From Cryptomeria japonica (taxonomy: Eukaryota; Streptophyta; Pinopsida; Cupressales; Cupressaceae), in assembly GCF_030272615.1 (NCBI RefSeq), contig NC_081415.1, positions 602,041,644-602,105,643 on the forward strand: 64,000 nucleotides of DNA, read 5' to 3'. How positions within the stretch are numbered: the first letter of the stretch is position 1; each line of letters begins with the position of its first letter. A program made the translations under genes and the position numbers. Shown one piece after another: positions 49,471 to 59,781 of this stretch. A model generated the notes under the pieces. That model saw only the letters and a list, made by a program, of their open reading frames with translations. It was not told the DNA's origin and ran no database searches.

Positions 49471-50009
49471 TGTTAGGGTTTCAAGCAGATCCAAAGCAAA
49501 TATGAACTAACAATTATATGCAGATTTAAATACAAAAGATAAAGAAATAAAATAGGACACAGATAACACAGAGATTTAAGGTGGTTCACCCAGAATGGGT
49601 TATGTCCACCATACACAGTCATCCAATCTTTCTTATTATCCAGTAAAAATAGTACATCAACCTTACAATGCCTTAAGCATCCCAACTGCTTATAACATGC
49701 ATTTTTAGGGCAAAAAACAAAGTCGACCTTTTTAGGGTTTTATTACAATGTCGGTTTTCATCAACGAAAAATGGCAAAAAAAAATTCTCAGGGGGTCCCA
49801 CCCTGAACCCCCGCTTTTCTCGGGGGTCGCCACCCCTGAACCCCTGCCCGGGGCTCGGCCCAACCCCAGACCTCAGTGAGGATACGTGCTGAGTGTACAG
49901 TACTTTTCTGATCAGTCGCCACATTTTAACAATCTCCCACTTGGAGACCAATCAGGCTCCACACCGAACAATCTCCCACTTGGAGACTAATCAGGCTCCA
50001 CACCGAACA
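49471..50009 (-). repeat. 3' LTR of element E, with two 39-bp tip units
   Basis: Core 49471-49931, then two tandem 39-bp units (49932-49970, 49971-50009). Each unit, read on the minus strand, starts TGTTCGGTGTGG and ends with PPT-like CCAAGTGGGAGAT. A GC-rich hairpin ACCCCCG/CGGGGGT lies at 49807-49827. Confidence 0.85.
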
Positions 50010-50199
50010 ATCTCCCACTTGGAGACTGATACTACATGACACCACTGTACATGCAACATCTGCTAGATAAAACACTAGGACTCGACTGGTATAAATTCCA
50101 CAATTATCAATCAAGAAGACCAACAGAAACTAATGAAGAAATCAACTTCTCCTATGGAACTGCCTTCATGAACATATCGACAGGATTCTCACTTGTGTG

Positions 50200-51780
50200 A
50201 ATCTTCTCAAGCCGTAACTGACCCTCCTCCAAAATAGTTCGGATGAAGTGGTACCTGAGTTGAATGTGCTTTGTCCTTGAATGAAAAGCAGAGTTCTTTG
50301 CAAGATGAATGACACTCTAGCTATCAGTATATAATGGGCTATCCTCTTGTGTCTGACCCAATTCCTCCAGAAAACATTGCAACCAAATCATCTCCTTGCT
50401 AGCTTCTGTAGCAACAACATACTCAGCTTCAGTGGTTGAAAGTGCAACAACCTTTTGCAGCCTAGAAATCCAACTGATTGTAGTTCCCCCTATAGTAAAA
50501 ACATACCCTGTAGTACACCTCTGTGAATCAATATCACCCGCCAGATCAGAGTCAACAAATCCACTTAGAGCAGCATTAGATCCTTTGAAACATAATGCCT
50601 TCGTAGTAGTTCCTTTCAAATACTGGAGAATCTATTTCACAACATTCCAATGTTTCATACTCAGATTACTCATAAACCTGCTCACAACTCCCACTGCATG
50701 TGCAATATCTGGCCTTGTGCATACCATTGCATACATCAGACTGCCAATAGCTGATGAGTATGGGATGAACTAGACATTTTATTAACCTCTTCCTGTGCCT
50801 TTGGGCACATCTCCTTAGTCAATTTGAAATGACTAGCCAAAGGTGTACTAACTGTTTTTGCATCCTGCATGTTAAATCTTTTCAACACCTTCTTTATATA
50901 CTCACTTTGGGACAAATTCAAGGTTCTATTTTTCTTGTCTCGTGTAATCCTCATACTGAGAATTTGCTTAGCTGCACCCAAATTCTTCATAGCAAATGAC
51001 CTGGCTAATTTCTGTTTAAGATCATTTATATGTTGCATGTTAGACCCAACAACAAGAATGTCATCAACATAAAGCAATAGGATAATATAACTGCCATTAT
51101 CAAATCTCTTAAAATATACACAATGATCAAAATAACATCTATGATAACCGTGTTCAGCCATGAAACTATCAAATTTTAAATACCATTGTCAGGGTACTTG
51201 CTTTAGGCCATACAGACTTTTCTTCAACCTGCACACCAAGTTCTCCTTACCTTTGACCTCATATCCCTGTGGTTGCAACATGTAAATTTCCTCCTCCAAA
51301 TCTCCATGGAAAAAAGCTATTTTAACATCTAATTGTTCAAGATGTAAATCATCTGTAGCCACAAGGCTAAGTACAGTTCTAATTGAAGTCATTTTTACAA
51401 CTGGAGAAAATATTTCATCATAATCTATACCCTTTTTCTACGCAAAACCTTTTACCACAAGTTTGGCCTTATATCTTTTCTGACCTCCTTCCTCCTCCTT
51501 CAGCCGATAAACCCATTTGTTAGGCAAGGCTCTTTTTTCTACAGGTAAAGGGGCTAAGTCCCAAGTCTTATTTTTCATCAAGGAGTCCATCTCCTCTTTC
51601 ATGCCTAGCTCCCACTGTTATTTGGCATCTACCTGCATTGCTTCTTCATATTCTTTTGGTTCACCAAAATCCATTAATAAAATAGAATACAAAGAAGGAG
51701 AAAATATTTCACGAGGTCTACTTGTCCTCGTAAAACATCTAACACTTGCAGGAGTTTGTGGGACAATTTGTTGTTGCTGA
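50200..51780 (-). pseudogene. Element E reverse transcriptase and RNase H
   Basis: Minus strand. RT begins about 51560 (TWDLAPLPV, NKWVYRLKEE, KAKLVVKGFA), continues through [32 protein letters not shown] (51189-51392) and SLYGLKQVP, then a TGA where CGA (Arg) is expected, then YHRCYFDHCVYF and the intact catalytic YVDDILVVG (about 51057-51071). RNase H: ALSGFVDSDLAGDIDSQRCTTGY, ISWISRLQKVVALSTTEAEY, MIWLQCFLEELG (50317-50619) and PLYTDS, with a stop just after. A frameshift lies near 50740. Domain order and all key motifs are typical of Tork/TNT1-type copia. Confidence 0.9.
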
Positions 51781-51791
51781 GCATCAGGTAC

Positions 51792-52897
51792 CTATGGCAT
51801 TTCATTTTCAAGAATCTCATCCAACACCACATATTCTTGTTTGTCCTGTTCATGCTTCTTTTCTTGCATCTGTTCTTTATACATAACCTTCTCATTGAAT
51901 ATAACATCTCTACTTCTAATTATTTTCTTATTTTCAAAATCCCATAACCGATAGCCATATTCATCTATCCCATATCCAGTGAAGGTACATTTATGAGATT
52001 TAGCATCAAGCTTGGTTTTGTTTTCTTTATCAACATGGACAAAAGCTTCACAACCAAAAGTTTTTAGAAAAGAATAATTTACCTTTTTACCAGTCCATGC
52101 CTCCTCTGGAATACCACCATCCAAAGGGGTTGAAGGTCCTCTATTTATCAAATAGACAACAGTATGTATAGCATCTGCCCAAAAATGTAAGGGCAATCCA
52201 GCATGCAATCTCATGCTCCTCGCACGTTCCATGATAGTCCTATTCATTCTCTCTAACACACCATTTTCCTGTGGAGTTCCTAGAACTATCTTCTGCTTTT
52301 GAATCCCATTTAAGGGGCAGTAACCTTCAAATGCTTTTTTGCAATACTCACCTCCATTATCTAATCTGAGGTACTTCAACTTTTTTCCTGTCTCATTCTC
52401 AACCAAAGCTTTCCATTTCTTAAAAGTTTCAAAAACATCTAAATTTTTTTTAGGAAATATACCCATGTTTTTCTGGTTGAGTCATCAATAAAAATAACAT
52501 AATAACAAGAGCCACCAAGAGATGATACCTGAGCCAGTCCCCATACATCTGAATGTACAAGCTCTAACTTCTCACTCTTCTTCTCTTTCCCAACCTTGAG
52601 AAATCTGACTCTTTTTTGTTTACCATAAACACAGTTTTCACAGAACTCTAAATCAATCTTCTTTAGTCCTAGCAATAGATTTTTGGAGTGAAGGGTTTTC
52701 ATCCCTTTCTCACTCATGTGCCGAAGCCTATGGTGCCACATTATTGAATCTATTCTTGAAACATTTATTGTTGTTGTCCCTACAGTAACTTTATCTGTAG
52801 TAGCTAGGGTAGTGTAAGTGTTACCTGTACATAGATATAATGTGCCTACCTTCGCACCTTTAGCTATTACTAATGATCCTTTAGCAACCTTCCACAT
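51792..52897 (-). pseudogene. Element E integrase with GAG-pre-integrase domain
   Basis: Upstream part (52439-52897): MWHHRLRHMSEKGMKTL and CENCVYGKQ (zinc-binding HHCC), then HSDVWG (first catalytic Asp) and VIFIDDSTRKTWVYFLKK. Downstream part (51792-52466): YLRLDNGGEY (second Asp), GTPQENGVLERMNRTIME (catalytic Glu), FWADAIHTVVYLINRGPS, FGCEAFVHVDKENK, TFTGYGIDEYGYRLWD. The two frames overlap at an eight-base homopolymer (T8 on the plus strand, 52444-52451), so a single-base slip there is the likely lesion. Otherwise uninterrupted over about 360 codons. Confidence 0.92.
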
Positions 52898-54039
52898 ACT
52901 ATCTAAGAGGGTAACTATGCAACCTTCACTACCTAGTTGCCCTGTAGAAATTAAATTTCTTCTTAAATTAGGAACATGTCTTACCTCCTATAGAAACCAG
53001 TCATTTCCATTCTGCAACTTGATCTTTATCTTTCCTTTTCCAACAATTTGATAGGGCTCATCATCACCCAAATATACCTATCCAAAATCACCTTGAACAT
53101 AATCTAGAAAATATTTTCTATCAGGTGTAGCTTGAAATGAAGCCCCAAAATCTATTACCCAGGAATCATTAACATTATCCAAACATAAGATTAAAGCATC
53201 TTGTAAAGTATTACTTGCAATATTAGCTTCCTTACTGTCATTTTCATTTTTTTCTCCTTCTTTGTTTTTCTGAGACCAACAGTCTTTCTTTAGATGACCA
53301 AGCTTTCCATAGTATCAACAATCTTTCTTTCCTCTAGATTGAGAGCATCCTTTGACTTCCCTTGTGACTTCTCATTCCCAGGGCCTTTTCCTCTTTCCTT
53401 TGATCTTCCTCTATTCTCCACATTCAAAACACTACCCGATGATGTTGGAGTCTCACCTATTCTTTTCCTTTGCATTTCCTCGCTTAGGATAACACCAACA
53501 ATATCATCAAATACCAAAGTATTTTTACCAGAGATAGAGTTACTTACAACCATAACAAAGCTATTCCAGCTTTCTGGCAAAGAACATAAAATCAAGAGAG
53601 CCCTAACCTCTTCTATAAAAGTAATTTTTACCAAAGACAATTGACTGGTAATTGTATTAAATTCATTTAAGTGCTCCACTACAGATCCTCCCTCACTCAT
53701 TTTCAAATTAAATAGACGCTTCATAAGAAATACCTTATTCGAAGCCGAGGGTTTCTCATACAACTTAGCCAATGTCGCCATCAAATCTACAGTCATTTTT
53801 GCTTCTGTTATATTGAATGCTATAGACGGTGCAAGGCACAATCGAATGGATCCCAGTGCCTTTCTATCTAAAATGTCCCACTCTTCATCTGACATTGTGG
53901 TTGCTTTCTTTGCCTTTCCTTCCAATGACCGCCACAAATCCTTTTGATATAGGCAATCCTCCATCTGCATTTTCCATAACTGATAATTCTGGTCGTTAAA
54001 CTTTTTGACCTTGAATTTGGAATCCTCCATTGCTTCCAC
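52898..54039 (-). pseudogene. Element E gag and protease
   Basis: Gag starts at the minus-strand ATG 54037-54039: M-E-A-M-E-D-S-K-F-K-V-K-K-F, with NDQNYQLWKMQMEDCLYQKDLW, LDRKALGSIRLCLAPS, LYEKPSASNKVFLMKRLFNLKM, HLNEFNTITSQL, LILCSLPESWNSFV (UBN2-type capsid; open to 53290). A frameshift near 53320 is needed to read the zinc knuckle, in which one Trp/Cys codon is now TGA (C-stop-YYGKLGHLKKDC). Protease follows around 53150 (SWVIDFGASF in place of the usual DSGAS). Confidence 0.85.
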
Positions 54040-54076
54040 TCAAATCTAAAAGTCCTGCCAATTTACAAAAAACCTC

Positions 54077-54088
54077 GCTCTGATACCA
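54077..54088 (-). other. Element E primer binding site
   Basis: Plus-strand GCTCTGATACCA, the exact reverse complement of the tRNA-iMet PBS TGGTATCAGAGC, 2 nt from the LTR end at 54091. Confidence 0.95.
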
Positions 54089-54090
54089 AT

Positions 54091-54591
54091 TGTTAAGGTT
54101 TCAAGCAGATCCAAAGCAAATATGAACTAACAATTATATGTAGAATTAAATACAAAAGATAAAGAAATAAAACAGGACACAGATAACACAGAGATTTAAC
54201 ATGGTTCACTCAAAATGGGTTACATCCACCATACACAATCGTCCAATCTTTCTTATTATCCAACAAAAATAGTACATCAACCTTACAATTCCTTAAGCAT
54301 CCCAGCCACTTATAACATGCGTTTTTAGGGCAACAAACAAAGTCGGCCTTTTTAGGGTTTTATTACAATGTCGGTTTTCATCAATGAAAAATGGCAAAAG
54401 AAATTTTCTTGGGGGCTCACGCCCCCGAACCCCCACTTTTCTCGGGGGTTACCACCCCCGAACCCCTGCCCAAGGCCCAGCTTGGCCCGAACCCTGGTGA
54501 GGATACATGCTGAGTGTACAGTACTTTTCTGATTAGTCACCACATTTTAACAATCTCCCACTTGGAGACTAATCAGGCTCCACAACGAACA
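54091..54591 (-). repeat. 5' LTR of element E, with one 39-bp tip unit
   Basis: Core 54091-54552, one 39-bp unit 54553-54591. The hairpin at 54429-54449 corresponds to that in the 3' LTR. Confidence 0.85.
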
Positions 54592-54765
54592 TTGAAAAAG
54601 GATAAAATTGTTGCATACATTAGGGGGAGTTATAGATTTTTTTGAATTTTGGAGATATTGAGTATTTTACATATTCATCTCAAGGGGAGCAGGGTAGGAT
54701 AACCAGCAGATGAAACCATGACAATTTTTCACACGAGTGTTCCCATCAATGCAAAAGGGGGAGAT

Positions 54766-55670
54766 TGTTGGCAATTGGCAGTCTATTGGTTGGTTTCACT
54801 ATGTTGTCGTTGATGGCAACATGATTTTGGGTTCTGGCTTCATATGGTATACCGACAAGCACTTCACAGATTCTACACCAACACTCGGAGGTCAGAAAGA
54901 GTTCTTTGGTCACCGACAATGCAGGCTGACATTGTATAGTAAAGGTTATCAATATTGGAGGCTGAATTATCTTGGATCCGTCATCGACAACTTGTTTTAA
55001 TATTTATTTATGTTATATGGCTAACATGTAATCTGATATTGTATATACCTTTGTAAGCTGACATAAGGCATAAATTTGTATAAGGTATATAGGGAAGCTT
55101 GATTAGATCATTTTGATATAGATAAAGGATAGAGACATGGTGATGCATATGCAAATTTAATCATCCAGAGAGGCTATGTATGTGAGGAACTTATTGTAAG
55201 GGTTATTCTAGTAAAGCAGTTTAGGGTTTCAACCGAAATAGACAAAGCTTAAATCAGAATTGTATTTTGGCATAGAAGATGCTATCTTAGAAGTTCACAC
55301 TTCTCCAGATTGTTGTCTGGAATTTTATGTAGTCAGTGAGGATCCTATTGTGATTGAGCAGTGTGCTCTAGGATGTATGCCTTCCTGCAAGTGAAGGCCC
55401 ATCATATATTGTAATATCTCTTCATATGGCCAGTGAATTGATATTGTGGGTCACAAATCCCACCGTGGTTTTTCCTCATTAAGGTTTTCCACATAAATTT
55501 GTGTTATGGTTCTCATTTATGTGTTTGGCTTATTTGTTGCTTTACTTCTTTCAATTCTGTTTATAACGGTATACCGGTTGGTGAATGAATGTTTTGTTAA
55601 GGCTAAAATCTACTATTTTGGTATAACACCGATTCACCCCCCTCCCTCTTAGTGTTATTGGTTTCCAACA
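54766..55670 (+). repeat. 3' LTR of element D
   Basis: 905 bp, TGTTGGCAATTGGCAG...GTTTCCAACA, preceded by PPT AAAAGGGGGAGAT (54753-54765), followed by TSD GAAGA. GTGGGTCACAAATCCCAC at 55445-55462. Confidence 0.95.
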
Positions 55671-56528
55671 GAAGATGTTCTTCCCCAATCTTCTAAAAAG
55701 GATAAGCTTGATAAAGGAATAGAGATTATGATTCCACATGATACTCCTCCTTCATCTACAAATCCTCTTCTACCTCCTTACACATCAGATTTCAAATAAA
55801 TTCATGATCATGTTCCTCCATCTAGTAAATTGCAACATTCTTATAGTCGTGGCTTTCATAAAATTACAAAACAAGGTTTTAAAGGACAAGGACTTGAGAA
55901 ATTTGAGCATGGATTTCGTGTCCCTATAAACCCTCCTACACAAACTACTACAAGAGGCCTTAGAAGTGGTACCCCTCTTTCTATGGACAAATTCTTTAGG
56001 CTTCAAAACTTTAAAGATTACCTTCAAAAACAACAAATGAAGAGAGCTCACAAGAGTGTTTCTTCTTCAAAACGTCCTTTTTGTTCATTTCATCGAACTC
56101 ATGTCCATAATGTTGATAATTGCCCTCATTTTCAAAAATCTATTCAGGATGGCATAGATAGTGGCAAAATTAGAATTGTAGATAGTGACACTCCTAAGAA
56201 ATCCTCTTCTTCATAGGAAGATGATATTTACCATCCTGATATATTACCTGCAATAATCTATTGGAGGTTGATATATGACAAGAACATTTCCTTTCCTCCT
56301 CAAAATAAAAACAAAAATCTTAGGCAAGTGGAAGGTATTGATTATTGCATTTTTCATGATTTATATTCACATTCTCTAGGAAAATGTTATGCATTTAAGA
56401 AATTTGTTCAACTACAATATGATCTTGCACACATTTGTCTCAGAGAAGATCTGGCTGTATTTCTTGGTAAAAACATCATGCCTTGGCACTTCTTTTCCCT
56501 TCATGTTGCTCTTCACCCTATGGCATAA
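55671..56528 (+). pseudogene. Element F gag-like ORF, C-terminal part
   Basis: Resumes in frame after element D (E-D-V-L-P-Q-S-S-K-K) and runs, with one stop at about 55796 and another at 56214-56216, to about 56216. A frameshift then leads to a second block ending near 56528. Two Cys/His motifs are visible: CSFHRTHVHNVDNCPHF (about 56084-56134) and YCIFHDLYSHSLGKCYAFKKF (about 56340-56400). Both fit the C-x2-H-x(4-5)-H-x4-C pattern common in gag proteins of plant Ty3/gypsy elements. No protease or pol follows in the next 2 kb, so F is either deleted or non-autonomous. Confidence 0.6.
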
Positions 56529-58643
56529 TTAGCCCATTTCACAGGGGCTCTTTATCATTAGTGGTAGTATTGTTTCACTTTAACACACTTTGGGGCAGCA
56601 ACATGAAGTCCATTTCTCTTCTTTTTTGTATACATTTATCTCTATCCTTGTGCATCATTCATTATGAGATCTCTTTTCTTGCTTAGGGTTATTCTTATGT
56701 GCTCGCATATAATTGTTCTTTGGTTTTCCTCTTTTCTTGGAGAGGGGCATCTTTAGTGAGTACTGCAACTCTTCTCTTTCCTTCATTCTCTTGGAAATCT
56801 TACCTCTTCTAAGGTTTTGATTATTCACAATATGATATGCCCCTTAGCAGGGAATGATCTCTTGAGAAGTATGTATCCTTTCCTTGAGAGGATTTTGTTC
56901 CACTAGGATGACATATCACTTGAAACTAATCACCATCAAAAAATGTGTAATATTTCTCCTTGTTCTCCTCACTTGGGGGGCAACGATTTTCACTCCTTTC
57001 CCTTGTATCATTATTTCCTTTATGGGTTGCATTGTTCATATGTGATTATCATTTATTACAATGGTGCTCTTTTAAGACTAATCCCCCTTGGGCAATATAT
57101 GATGTTTTCTCTCTCTTCTTTTCAAAGATTACCACTTCTTGAGATGTGTATTTCACATTTACTAATGTCTTTTCTTGCATGTGTTCATGTAAGTTCATTG
57201 CACATTTTCTTATGTTTAATCTCTCTCAAGTAGATTGTGTAAGTTCTTCTCATTGTCCCTTACCTTTTGGGGCTAAATGAGCCTTCTCTCTCTCTTTCTC
57301 TAGGGATCCACTTTACCCTAATAAGTGGATGGTGTGAGTTCTATTACTTGATGTCATTCCTTATGTAGAATTATTGGTTATTGACCTAAGGATTCTTTCT
57401 TATACAAGAAGTGTTTCTCTTATACAAGAAGTGTTAAACCTTGACTATGACCTCTTTTAAACTTGGCAATGTACATCTTTGATAAATCCATTCATCCCTC
57501 TAAGGGCTAAACGTGAGTCATCCCTCATCAGGAATCCCTTTCACCTAGAAAAAGGAGGAAGGATTGCATTCTTGTTATTTTCTTTTCTTGTTCTATAGAT
57601 GTTATATTTGTCTAGGACAACTCATCTTGGGGGTAGATGTCTTTTGAACAAAGATCTCTTCTCCTCCAAGATCACCTTTACACTTACAACAAGAAATCTC
57701 TTTTCAACTATCTTATCCTTGCCTGAAGAGTATTCCCTCTCTTTCTTAGATTTATAACATTGTTGCATAGCGGATATCTTCTTTGTGATGTGTTAGTCCT
57801 CCCTACCTTCATTAAAAAAAATTAAATTTGAAGGTCACCTTTTTAATGTTTATTTTCCTTTCAGTCATGTCTTTCTTCTCTTTGAACCTGATTCATTGAA
57901 CCTTTTCTAAGTTCAAAGTTCAAAGTTCAAAGAGTGCTTTAAAGAATTTTCTTCACGGCTTTGTTGCAATTTGTATTGAACTTGAACCTTTGAACTTTTT
58001 TGGTTCAAGGTTAAAGGTTCAAATTCGATCATGCATCGGTTATGTCTTTGCTCGTTCATTGTTCTATGTTATGTGTTTCTCTGTGTTATTTCTGAATATT
58101 GAACTTGAAACTTTTACCCTTTTGGTTGTTGGTTCAAGGTTAAAAGTTAGAATTCTTAAAGTCTAAAGCTCCATGTAGAATTGACACATGCATCATGAAG
58201 TGAATATGGCGGTGGAAAAAGAGGATATTTCAGGGATTTCAAAATGTTAGTTTCTAAATGATGGCAAGCAATCATGATAATTCATGAGTTGTGTGATGGA
58301 ATGACCAAAAAATAAATGCATGCTGGTTATACATCAAATTAGGCATCAACTCACATGAGATTACTTAATTAGTACAGCTAGCTAAGATTTGAGTGTGATT
58401 TTGTCTATTTTTGTTGCAAAATCTAGGAATTGTTTTTAGAACCCTATCAGTAGTTGTCAAAGCGAGGAAAGTTGGATGTATTGTATCTGCATTCAAGAAT
58501 ATTTTTGAGAATTTTTTGTCAAGACCATGGTAGTTTCAATTGTTCTCTCTTCTGTTGTATTTACTTATTCTGGAAGCTAGATGTTTTTCATTCCCTTTGC
58601 TATGTAGAAGAGTTCATTTAGTTCCTAAAATTGTTTGATAAAT
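56529..58643 (+). other. T-rich non-coding interior of an old element
   Basis: Pyrimidine-rich plus strand (CTTTTCTC-type stretches) without supportable frames or pol motifs. The open frame 56943-57233 is hydrophobic and compositional. Holds the GTTCAA-based repeats listed separately. Confidence 0.4.
57911..58154. repeat. GTTCAAA triplet and two related inverted repeats
   Basis: (GTTCAAA)3 at 57911-57931. Hairpin at about 57977-58022, left arm TTGAACCTTTGAAC, right arm GTTCAAGGTTAAAGGTTCAA. A second, weaker copy at about 58098-58152 (TTGAACTTGAAAC...GGTTCAAGGTTAAAAGTT). All three use the same GTTCAA core. Confidence 0.7.
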
Positions 58644-59400
58644 ATGAGAGGGGCCATCATGAGGCCAACTCTGCCAAAATTGGGGCATGCTTCTTGTTTA
58701 GTTAGCTCTCTTATAGAGATGGGGGATACTTCATTAGCATAGGAAGACCTCTCTGAATATCTTGAGAGAGCTGAAAACCCCACTCAAAATTCTATGATGG
58801 AGAAAATTGTGAAGAGTGGTTTGGTTGAGGCAAATGCATTTCCCATCATTGCACCATGCCTAGAGTTAGTATTGGAATGTATGAACCTATATGATGCGGA
58901 GCACAGGTGTATCAGTAACATTAATGGTGAAGTGCTGTTAAAAATAGATAGGGAGATTGTAATGGCATCTATGGGTATTCCTCATACGGATCCATATGAA
59001 GACTGGACAATTGGCACTTCATATTCCTTCTTTTATGAGGAAAATAGCACTTATTAAAGTGTGATTGACCCAGAATTGGTTATTGAAAATTCAAAAGGGA
59101 GGTTCCAAATTACCAAGGCCACTTACAAGAGAGAACTTCATAATAGAGGTATGGGATATTGTTGTCCTATTGAATAGGTTGAAAGGAAATGCTCATGCCT
59201 TTTACTAGGAAGACTGGATGTATTTCTACATCTAAGTTATGTTGAACGGAAGCACCTATCTGGATTGGGGGAAAGTTGTTGCAGAGACATTGCATGAGAG
59301 TCCAAACATGTTTGAGGAAATGAGTGGTTTCTATTGTTACTATTTTGATATTGGGTTTATTTTCCTTTGGATACATTGTTTTGTCAAGTTTTCAATGCCC
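58644..59400 (+). pseudogene. Broken ORF, possible plant transposon-type protein of unknown function
   Basis: From ATG 58644 (MRGAIMRPTLPKLGH) one stop, then DLSEYLERAENP, MMEKIVKSGLVEANAF, ECMNLYDAEHRCI, GEVLLKIDREIVMASMGIPHTDPYEDW (to 59057). It continues past a stop as ELVIENSKGRFQITKATYK, then after a frameshift near 59155 as DIVVLLNRLKGNAHAFY-stop-EDWMYFYI and LDWGKVVAETLHESP. The layout (helical N-terminus, a gevl-I-reiv...mGiP block, then a helical WM-F segment) resembles the putative plant transposon-protein domains often found in large retroelements, and loosely the start of ORF2 in A, C and D. No function can be assigned. Confidence 0.5.
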
Positions 59401-59781
59401 TGTTGGTTCCGTAGAGTTTTTTTTTCCCAAGGGTTTAGGGTTCTGTACTTTGAAATTTTGCATATATGAAGTTTATCCTTATTTTTCCTTGTTAAATTTT
59501 TCCACTTAAGTGGAAGGGTTAGTCCATCATGTGAAGAGGGTCCCTTTTTTAAGGTTTTTACCCTAGGCGGGTTATGATTTTTCTTAATTTTCCGCCTTTT
59601 CCTAAGTCTTTTATGTTCCTTGTCGGGTCTCTTAATCACTATGCAAGTTCCTGTTGATCCTATGGATACCTCTATACTACAAAGAGAAGCTAGGCAAAGG
59701 TTACCCTTCACAAAACAACAACCAAGTGAGTGGAACCCTCATTTTCTTAAAGTCTTTCTGTGGATGCTAAAGTGCGGGTAG
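59401..59781. other. No recognised feature
   Basis: Contains A-rich and T-rich tracts and a CCTAGGCGGGTT stretch, probably the junction between the older element and element I. No LTR end could be placed. Confidence 0.35.

Larger units (their letters stand above)
49471..54591 (-). mobile_element. Element E: minus-strand TNT1/Tork-like Ty1/copia element, complete but mutated
   Basis: 5.1 kb. The right (5') LTR is 54091-54591 and the left (3') LTR 49471-50009, with minus-strand end GAAACC(C)TAACA. PBS is at 54077-54088 and the PPT at 50010-50022 (plus strand ATCTCCCACTTGG). TGAAA precedes the left end (49466-49470) and TTGAAA follows the right end, a TSD with a 1-nt offset. Gag, protease, integrase, RT and RNase H are all present, with relatively few lesions, so E is among the younger insertions. 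It sits inside element D's interior just after D's first PPT. Confidence 0.92.

Noticed and set aside
54553-54591. The unit after the right LTR of element E as a separate interior remnant
   Set aside because: It matches units attached to the left LTR and lies inside the flanking TGAAA repeat, so it is better treated as part of the LTR.
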